DNA of 5,612 nucleotides from Campylobacteraceae bacterium (GTDB lineage: Bacteria; Campylobacterota; Campylobacteria; Campylobacterales; Campylobacteraceae). Position numbers and translations under genes: made by a program. The DNA lies in the NCBI GenBank assembly GCA_031276365.1, contig JAISNG010000097.1, forward strand, positions 1 through 5,612, read 5' to 3'. The notes under the pieces were generated by a model that saw only the letters and a program-made list of their open reading frames with translations, did no database searches and was not told where the DNA came from. Numbering within the stretch: the stretch's first letter is position 1; each line of letters starts with the position of its first letter. Of this stretch, positions 1 to 3,714 are shown one piece after another.

Positions 1-461
1 TTGTGTCGTTTCAGACACACTATTACAGTGCAAAGCAGTCGTTTAAATATACAGCAGACGAAGAGTACCGTGAGTTTTTGATATTTTGGTTTGAGAAGTT
101 TATAAAAACAAGTGTAAAATCAATGCTTGAAGAGATAAAAATCAACAACTTCATGCATAAGATTATTTTCAAGGAGTACATGAGTCCGACTGAAGGATTT
201 AATATACTATACAATAAATTTTTAAAGCAGTGGTTTGACCAGTTTGATGAGTTTGTTTTCGGCATTTCGGACGATAAAGATGTATATAAAAACCGCATTC
301 GCGTACATGCGCTTTACGGACAGATACTGATTTTTACGATTGGTTATACGACATTTGCCCTAAGAATTGGTTTGAAAGAAAACATCAAAAACGAAACGAT
401 AGACGATATAGTAGAAATCGTACTGGAACATACGCGTTATATCATTGAAGGCATCAGTTAA
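1..461 (+). CDS. Probable TetR/AcrR-family regulator, C-terminal part (5' end outside window)
   Basis: The frame is open from the window edge and ends at TAA 459-461. The GTG at 3-5 is probably an internal valine codon, because no ribosome binding site can precede it here and the protein lacks an N-terminal domain. About 152 residues are visible, with no helix-turn-helix; that domain (roughly the first 60-70 residues in this family) would lie upstream. The visible part reads as an all-helical ligand-binding and dimerisation domain. The stretch HKIIFKEYMSPTEGF, followed about 50 residues later by HALYGQILIFTIGYT and LRIGL, resembles the 'R/KE...PS.AF...' and 'GQ..IF...' pattern of CerR/CecR-type TetR C-terminal domains. 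TetR proteins usually repress efflux or stress genes; the target cannot be told here. The family call is by eye from the C-terminal half only. Nothing in the spacing ties it to comF, which begins about 60 bases later. Confidence 0.55.
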   Translation, partial: VSFQTHYYSAKQSFKYTADEEYREFLIFWFEKFIKTSVKSMLEEIKINNFMHKIIFKEYMSPTEGFNILYNKFLKQWFDQFDEFVFGISDDKDVYKNRIRVHALYGQILIFTIGYTTFALRIGLKENIKNETIDDIVEIVLEHTRYIIEGIS

Positions 462-473
462 ATTGCATTTTTT

Positions 474-514
474 CTTGTTTTATTATTGTAAAATAGCAAA
501 AAAATAAAAACAAG
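474..514. repeat. Imperfect AT-rich inverted repeat upstream of comF
   Basis: CTTGTTTTATT (474-484) pairs with AATAAAAACAAG (503-514), with one unpaired base and a loop of 18 bases. The right arm overlaps the first bases of the comF ribosome binding site. Only the outer CTTG/CAAG part contains G:C pairs, so any hairpin would be weak. It could act as a poor terminator for the upstream gene or partly mask the comF ribosome binding site, or be chance in AT-rich spacer. Confidence 0.25.
489..494 (+). promoter_or_regulatory. Candidate -10 box for comF
   Basis: TAAAAT lies 27 bases before the comF start in a T/A-rich spacer. No good -35 is seen at the usual distance: TTGCAT at 463-468 is 20 bases away. 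Campylobacterota housekeeping promoters often lack a clear -35, so the site is possible but weakly supported. Confidence 0.3.
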
Positions 515-516
515 GA
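512..516 (+). promoter_or_regulatory. Ribosome binding site that fixes the TTG start of comF
   Basis: AAGGA ends 5 bases before TTG 522-524. It supports a TTG start where there is no nearby in-frame ATG, and this start keeps the first zinc-binding CxxC pair (Cys3, Cys6) in the protein. Confidence 0.7.
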
Positions 517-521
517 CAAAT

Positions 522-1100
522 TTGCGCTGTATATTGTGCGAGAGATTGAGTTTTAAGGGGATTTGCGGCAAATGCTTAAAAAGGCTTTTAGATGAGCCGA
601 AACATACCCGCATTTTGGAGGGTGGACTTAAGGTTTACAGCTTTTTCGGCTACTCGGCAATCACGCCTATTTTGCATGTAAAACACAATTTTTGGGGACA
701 TAGGATTTTGAAACAGATAGCCTCTCATACATTCGGCGAGTTTGGCAAGAAGTTTGAATTTGGTGAAAAAGTCGCCGCTGTTGCGATTGATGACAAGCCG
801 CATGACGGCTACTCTCACACAGCTGTTTTGTCTCATGCTCTTGGTTCTGCTTCTATAGTGCCGATTTACGGTGCGCTGAGAGCTAAAAACAGTGTCAAAT
901 ACAGCGGACAAAGTTATGAATTTCGCCGCAAAAATCCGCGCCGCTTTAAAGTTTCGCCAAAACTGAAAAAATTTAAATATGCCATTTTGATAGACGATGT
1001 TGTAACCAGCGGTTTTACGCTTAAAGAAGCCAAAGATGCTCTTGCCAAAGAGGGTTTGGAGACGCTTTTTGCACTTGTTTTGGCGGATGCGAAAGAGTGA
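522..1100 (+). CDS. comF: ComF-family protein (phosphoribosyltransferase fold), natural competence
   Basis: This is a 192-residue protein of normal length for ComF/ComFC. The N-terminus has two zinc-binding pairs, Cys3/Cys6 and Cys15/Cys18. The C-terminal phosphoribosyltransferase domain carries the PRPP-binding loop AILIDDVVTSGFT (residues 154-166), with the acidic pair Asp158-Asp159 and the T-S-G turn. DGYSHTAVLSHAL (95-107) matches the place of the family's 'RGFNQ...LA' segment. From family knowledge, ComF proteins are needed for natural transformation; in Helicobacter pylori ComFC helps move single-stranded transforming DNA across the inner membrane. An enzymatic reaction is not established for most members. 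The start is TTG 522, chosen from the AAGGA ribosome binding site and the cysteine pair. The gene is intact and G/C-richer than the island that follows, so I take it as native. Family confidence is high; the specific role is inferred from relatives. Confidence 0.88.
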   Translation: MRCILCERLSFKGICGKCLKRLLDEPKHTRILEGGLKVYSFFGYSAITPILHVKHNFWGHRILKQIASHTFGEFGKKFEFGEKVAAVAIDDKPHDGYSHTAVLSHALGSASIVPIYGALRAKNSVKYSGQSYEFRRKNPRRFKVSPKLKKFKYAILIDDVVTSGFTLKEAKDALAKEGLETLFALVLADAKE

Positions 1101-1106
1101 TTGAGT

Positions 1107-1130
1107 GCAAAATATATAAATATGCAATTA
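1107..1130 (+). repeat. Left copy of imperfect direct repeat flanking the R-M island
   Basis: GCAAAATATA (1107-1116) is followed at once by TAAATAT (1117-1123), then GCA and TTA (1124-1130). The same blocks in the same order occur at 3561-3593, with 6 and 4 extra bases between them. This copy begins 7 bases after the comF stop. It could be a target-site or recombination remnant, but low complexity makes chance similarity possible. Confidence 0.3.
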
Positions 1131-1151
1131 AAGCAGAAATTAGTCGTACTG

Positions 1152-1160
1152 TGATAGAAT
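1152..1160 (+). promoter_or_regulatory. Candidate extended -10 for the R-M operon
   Basis: TGATAGAAT fits the extended -10 form TGnTAnnnT and lies 31 bases before the methyltransferase ATG at 1192. No convincing -35 is seen. If real, it would drive the methyltransferase stub and the tightly packed genes after it. Confidence 0.35.
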
Positions 1161-1191
1161 CATCAAAATTATTACGGTGAAACATGTTGAA

Positions 1192-1347
1192 ATGAGAGAG
1201 ATAAAGTTTGTAGATATTTTTTGCGGTATCGGAGGTTTTCGACAGGCAATGGATGAAGCATGCCTTGAAAACGGCTTTATTCCAACCTGTGTTTTTTCGT
1301 CGGATATAGACATTGCTTGTCAAATTAGTTACGAAGAAAATCTGTGA
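1192..1347 (+). pseudogene. dcm-like: C5-cytosine DNA methyltransferase, N-terminal remnant (motifs I-II only)
   Basis: Fifty-one codons run from ATG 1192 to TGA 1345-1347. Residues 6-16, FVDIFCGIGGF, are motif I of C5-cytosine methyltransferases (S-adenosylmethionine-binding loop). VFSSDIDIACQ (34-44) is motif II with acidic Asp38/Asp40, and SYEEN (46-50) is the usual segment just before 'FG(E)' and motif III. Everything after that is missing: motif III, the catalytic Pro-Cys motif IV, motifs VI-X and the target-recognition domain. Full-length members usually have about 300-420 residues, so this product cannot methylate DNA. No later motif appears in another frame, so this is a deletion and not a simple frameshift. 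The stop overlaps the next gene's GTG by four bases (GTGA, 1344-1347), so the stub may now act as a short translated leader for the DUF3883 gene. An alternative in-frame GTG at 1177 has no better ribosome binding site. Confidence 0.85.
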
Positions 1348-2090
1348 AAAAAATATTTTCAATTAGAGACAAGGCAATTTTAACTGGACTTTACTTATCA
1401 AAATTTGATAAAAATGCTATAGATGAATTAGGGTTTGTTGGTTTTAATGAGGCTTATAATGTATTGGGATATTCTATTGGTATTAAACCTAATTCGATAA
1501 AAAACTATAGAGATGAATTTGACCCGTATTTCCCAAATACAAGGAAAGGCTGGAATAAACGAACATTAAGGGATTATTGCAAACAACATCTTGATAATTT
1601 TTCTTCTTTGAATTTTGATGACTTCACGGATTTAATAAAGGGGTTTGTAATAGCAAACTATGAGACAGAGAAATTTGTAGAAAAAGTGATAAAAAAAGAT
1701 AAATCCGAAAGTGTTGCAAAACGATTGATAACGGGAAAATCGGCAGAAGAATATTTTAAAATCAATTATCCTACAATTGATCGGTTTAAAGATTATGAAC
1801 TGACCGACACTACAAATATGGCTTGTGGTTTCGATTTTAAATTATCACAAGAGATGGATTTTTTCTGTGTGGAAGCGAAAGGATTAAATTATCATACAGG
1901 CAATATTGCTATGACAGAAAAAGAATTTTTTGTTGCCAATGAATTAAAACACAAATATTGTCTGTTTGTTGTAGTTGATTTTGCGGAAAAGCCAAATCAT
2001 CAACTGTTTTTTGACCCGCTTAATAGTAGATTGTCATTTAAAAAGGCAGAAAAAACAGTCAAACAAATAAATTATTCGACTTTAATATGA
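1344..2090 (+). CDS. DUF3883-type PD-(D/E)XK nuclease candidate, R-M associated
   Basis: This is an intact 248-residue ORF. The N-terminal half (about 1-110) is helical and probably binds DNA or partners; it holds GYSIGIKPNSIKNYRDEFDPYF (42-63). The C-terminal half (about 130-215) reads as a DUF3883 nuclease-like domain. It has a helix with Glu135/Glu136 (GKSAEEYF), then GFDF with Asp164, then VEAKG with Glu177 and Lys179, then MTEKEFFVANE (190-200) and the strand YCLFVVVDF (205-213). Asp164 with Glu177-x-Lys179 is the expected PD-(D/E)XK metal site, so it looks catalytically competent. DUF3883 domains occur in restriction and defence proteins; the substrate here is unknown. It may be the true restriction enzyme of the lost methyltransferase or an accessory nuclease. 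The start GTG 1344 overlaps the methyltransferase stub, and the native start may have been altered by the deletion. It is visibly AT-richer than comF and gyrA, consistent with acquisition by transfer. Confidence 0.72.
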   Translation: MKKIFSIRDKAILTGLYLSKFDKNAIDELGFVGFNEAYNVLGYSIGIKPNSIKNYRDEFDPYFPNTRKGWNKRTLRDYCKQHLDNFSSLNFDDFTDLIKGFVIANYETEKFVEKVIKKDKSESVAKRLITGKSAEEYFKINYPTIDRFKDYELTDTTNMACGFDFKLSQEMDFFCVEAKGLNYHTGNIAMTEKEFFVANELKHKYCLFVVVDFAEKPNHQLFFDPLNSRLSFKKAEKTVKQINYSTLI

Positions 2091-2110
2091 TGGATGAATT
2101 TAGTGTATGA
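2087..2110 (+). other. Seven-codon mini-ORF coupling two genes through ATGA overlaps
   Basis: ATG 2087 opens a frame of seven codons (MMDEFSV) ending at TGA 2108-2110. Its first four bases, ATGA, overlap the DUF3883 stop, and its stop shares ATGA (2107-2110) with the start of the zinc-ribbon gene. The heptamer ATGATGG occurs at both ends (2087-2093 and 2107-2113). It could hand ribosomes from one gene to the next across an otherwise untranslated 16-base gap, or it could be coincidence or the stump of a lost gene. Confidence 0.35.
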
Positions 2111-2316
2111 TGGAAGAAAAAGAAGAAAAATGGGAATGTCATACATGTGGTATGGAAGATGATTTTGAAGTTATGCCTTATGGGTATTTAGGAAACTATC
2201 ATCCGTTATGTGAAAGATGTGCTAATCGTATATTATTTGATAAGGAAGATAAGCATCATTGCCGATTAACATATCATAAAAAAACAGGCGATATTATAAT
2301 TACTAAAATTGAATAA
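2107..2316 (+). CDS. Small zinc-ribbon protein of unknown function
   Basis: This is a 69-residue acidic/basic protein with no recognised family. Cys11-x2-Cys14 and Cys35-x2-Cys38 form a likely single zinc ribbon, and His50, His51 and Cys52 (HHC) lie further on. There is no signal peptide or membrane segment, so it is probably cytoplasmic. Two ATG codons (2107, 2110) could start it; neither has a strong ribosome binding site, so translation may depend on coupling from the mini-ORF or the DUF3883 gene upstream. Its place between two nuclease-like genes, in the same direction and with the same AT-rich composition, suggests it belonged to the R-M cassette, perhaps as a small DNA- or protein-binding accessory or control factor. 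That role is inferred from position only. The ORF is intact and has cysteine pairs at sensible spacing, so I think it is a real gene. Confidence 0.6.
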   Translation: MMEEKEEKWECHTCGMEDDFEVMPYGYLGNYHPLCERCANRILFDKEDKHHCRLTYHKKTGDIIITKIE

Positions 2317-2423
2317 AACGATGAACACAGTTTCCATAAATCTTGTGAAAGCCGTTATTGCCATACGTTGTAAAAACTGTGGATATGAAGTCTGTATATG
2401 TTGAATATGAAATAGCATTTTAA
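2317..2423 (+). other. Degraded spacer with short cysteine-rich reading frames
   Basis: No gene is supported here. One frame holds a 27-codon ORF (2321-2404) ending in RCKNCGYEVCIC. The frame continuing from the zinc-ribbon gene reads NDEHSFHKSCESRYCHTL before its stop. The REase frame carries ATG 2385 and eleven further codons (MKSVYVEYEIAF) before TAA 2421-2423, and then opens into the REase pseudogene. The cysteines in two frames could be the wreck of a second zinc-binding gene, and the ATG 2385 segment could be the lost start of the REase. Both readings are weak. Confidence 0.3.
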
Positions 2424-3179
2424 ACGATAGAGCATGGTAAATCGCCAAAACTTCGGACAGTAAATAAATCTGTATCGGCTTTTCAACTTAACGAATTTCC
2501 AAAAAACTTTCCATTTTTATTGGGAAAAGAATTGATTTATTTACTTGCATCTAAAGGAAAACCAGAAATAGAAGGTTCTGACTGGGAAAATATATTTGCA
2601 AATTGTATTGGCGCTGAATGGAAACCTTCAAACGTTGGGCTTGATGACGTTATATTAGGAAATACTGCTTGGGGTGCAAAAACAGTAAAAGCCGCAAAAC
2701 CATCTATGCAAAAGAAAGTGCGATTAATTTCAGGTAGAAATTCACCTACATATTCATTTGGAGAACAAATTAACATACATAAAAATCCTGAACTTATAGG
2801 AAAATTTGTTTTAGATATTTGGAATGAACGAGTATCTGCTGTTCGCGAAAAATTTAAACATGTGTGAACTGTGGTTTTAATGAAATCCAATGATTTATCG
2901 GAAGTAGTTGTATTTGAATTTGAAACTATACGTTATGACATAGAACTTTATAAATGGGAATGGAATAAAAACAATAATTTAATAGGAATAGATAAACGCA
3001 ATGGAGAACATAAATTTACATGGCAGCCTCATGGTTCGCAATTTACAATTATAGAAAAAGTTCAGGAAAAAAATTTATTAATTCGCATTAAACAACCTAA
3101 GTCTCTTGATAAAGAGCAAATATTGGAGGCTTTAGGTTTTGAGAAATCATGGATAACGGTCATCAGAAAAAATGGCTGA
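2424..3179 (+). pseudogene. Probable type II restriction endonuclease, broken by an in-frame TGA
   Basis: One reading frame runs from 2424 to TGA 3177-3179, about 250 codons, interrupted by TGA at 2865-2867 (codon 148 from 2424). The two halves are in the same frame: ...REKFKHV, stop, TVVLMKSNDL.... A single change from CGA (Arg) would explain the stop. The first half has GSDWENIF, then GLDDVI (Asp codons 2643-2648), then WGAKTVK (Lys codon 2679-2681), a spacing that fits a D...xK nuclease core. The second half has FEFETIRYDIELYKWEW and EHKFTWQPHGSQFTI, which look like conserved blocks of a methyltransferase/vsr-linked restriction enzyme. I cannot name its recognition site or exact family. 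The start is also damaged: no ATG lies between the TAA at 2421 and TTG 2520, and TTG 2520 has no ribosome binding site. GTG 2871 or ATG 2880 could restart translation of the second half. Its end overlaps vsr by 8 bases, as in an operon. Confidence 0.65.
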
Positions 3180-3579
3180 TGTTTTTACAAAAAAACAACG
3201 TAGTGATATTATGCGACAAGTAAAAAGTACTTACAATAAATCTACGGAATTAAAACTTATCGCTTTCTTTAAGAAAAGCAATATTAAAGGTTAGTATAGA
3301 AACTATAAACTTTTTGGTAAGCCTGATTTTGCTTTTCCTAAACAAAAAATTGTCATTTTTGTTGATGGTTGTTTTTGGCATGGACACAATTGTCGAAACA
3401 CTCAGCCCAAAGATAATGCCGATTATTGGATTAAAAAGCGAGAGCGAAATATAAAACGAGATAAAGAAGTAACCCAGACCCTCCAAAATAAAGGCTGGAT
3501 AGTTATACGATTTTGGGAGTGTAAAATTAAAGATGAAGGGTTATTAAAACGATATTTAGCGCAAAATATAGACAAATAA
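3172..3579 (+). pseudogene. vsr: Very-short-patch repair endonuclease (Vsr), broken by an in-frame TAG
   Basis: ATG 3172 to TAA 3577-3579 gives 135 codons in one frame, with a single TAG at codon 41 (3292-3294). Vsr nicks DNA beside T:G mismatches that arise when 5-methylcytosine deaminates at a Dcm-type site. Conserved features are the N-terminal KKQRSDIMRQVKS (residues 7-19, Met14), GKPDF with metal-binding Asp52, DGCFWHGHNC with Cys67, His70, His72 and Cys74, and FWEC with Cys117. Cys67, His72, Cys74 and Cys117 correspond to the zinc ligands of E. coli Vsr, and His70 to its His69. Position 65 is Asp where E. coli has His64. The stop falls where relatives usually have Trp (K-G-W-R-N-Y), so TGG to TAG is the likely change. 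No ATG, GTG or TTG follows in frame, so the catalytic part cannot easily be made. E. coli Vsr has 156 residues, so the length is otherwise near normal. The start overlaps the REase pseudogene by 8 bases. Confidence 0.9.
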
Positions 3580-3593
3580 ATATACTTGCATTA
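3561..3593 (+). repeat. Right copy of imperfect direct repeat flanking the R-M island
   Basis: GCAAAATATA (3561-3570), TAAATAT (3577-3583), GCA (3588-3590) and TTA (3591-3593) repeat, in order, the blocks at 1107-1130 after comF. This copy spans the vsr stop codon. It is a possible island boundary, with the same low-complexity caution. Confidence 0.3.
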
Positions 3594-3672
3594 GCGCATT
3601 TTAAAAATATAAGACAGCTATTAATTTGCCGTGTATGCACCATGTTTTAGCTTAGTTACAAGGTATTTTTAG

Positions 3673-3678
3673 TATAAT
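3673..3678 (+). promoter_or_regulatory. Probable -10 box of gyrA
   Basis: A perfect TATAAT lies 36 bases before the gyrA ATG, after a T-rich stretch (GGTATTTTTAG). No clear -35 is present at 16-18 bases, as is common for Campylobacterota housekeeping promoters. It lies outside the island, so gyrA probably keeps its own promoter. Confidence 0.65.
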
Positions 3679-3704
3679 CTCCCTTTTATATTTTCAAAAC
3701 TCAA

Positions 3705-3708
3705 AAGG
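3705..3708 (+). promoter_or_regulatory. Ribosome binding site of gyrA
   Basis: AAGG ends 6 bases before ATG 3715-3717, within the run AAAAGG (3703-3708). It supports this start, which also gives residue numbering equal to Campylobacter jejuni GyrA. Confidence 0.7.
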
Positions 3709-3714
3709 CATAAA

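Noticed and set aside
588..1127. Long minus-strand ORF opposite comF
   Set aside because: It is antisense to a clear ComF protein with zinc pairs and a PRPP loop; its own translation shows no recognisable motifs.
1021..1362. Minus-strand ORF across the comF end and methyltransferase stub
   Set aside because: It covers two plus-strand coding stretches with strong motifs and has no motif of its own.
1192..1400. Simple frameshift as the cause of the methyltransferase truncation
   Set aside because: None of the later methyltransferase motifs (Pro-Cys motif IV, ENV, QxRxR) appears in any frame after 1347; the DUF3883 gene begins at once, so a deletion is required.
2266..2448. Minus-strand 60-residue ORF
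   Set aside because: It has hydrophobic AT-rich chance content opposite the zinc-ribbon end and degraded spacer, with no ribosome binding site or motif.
2537..2890. Minus-strand ORF opposite the REase pseudogene
   Set aside because: It is a shadow of the plus-strand frame, which shows coding-like conserved blocks on both sides of the TGA.
3250..3486. Minus-strand ORF opposite vsr
   Set aside because: The plus strand here encodes the unmistakable DGCFWHGHNC block of Vsr.
1101..3714. Insertion sequence or transposon carrying the island
   Set aside because: No transposase or integrase gene, no tRNA and no convincing terminal inverted repeats were seen.
3580..3714. Terminator hairpin or small RNA between vsr and gyrA
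   Set aside because: Only short pairings (for example AGCTA with TAGCT) were found, with no stable stem followed by a T run; only the gyrA promoter and ribosome binding site are supported.
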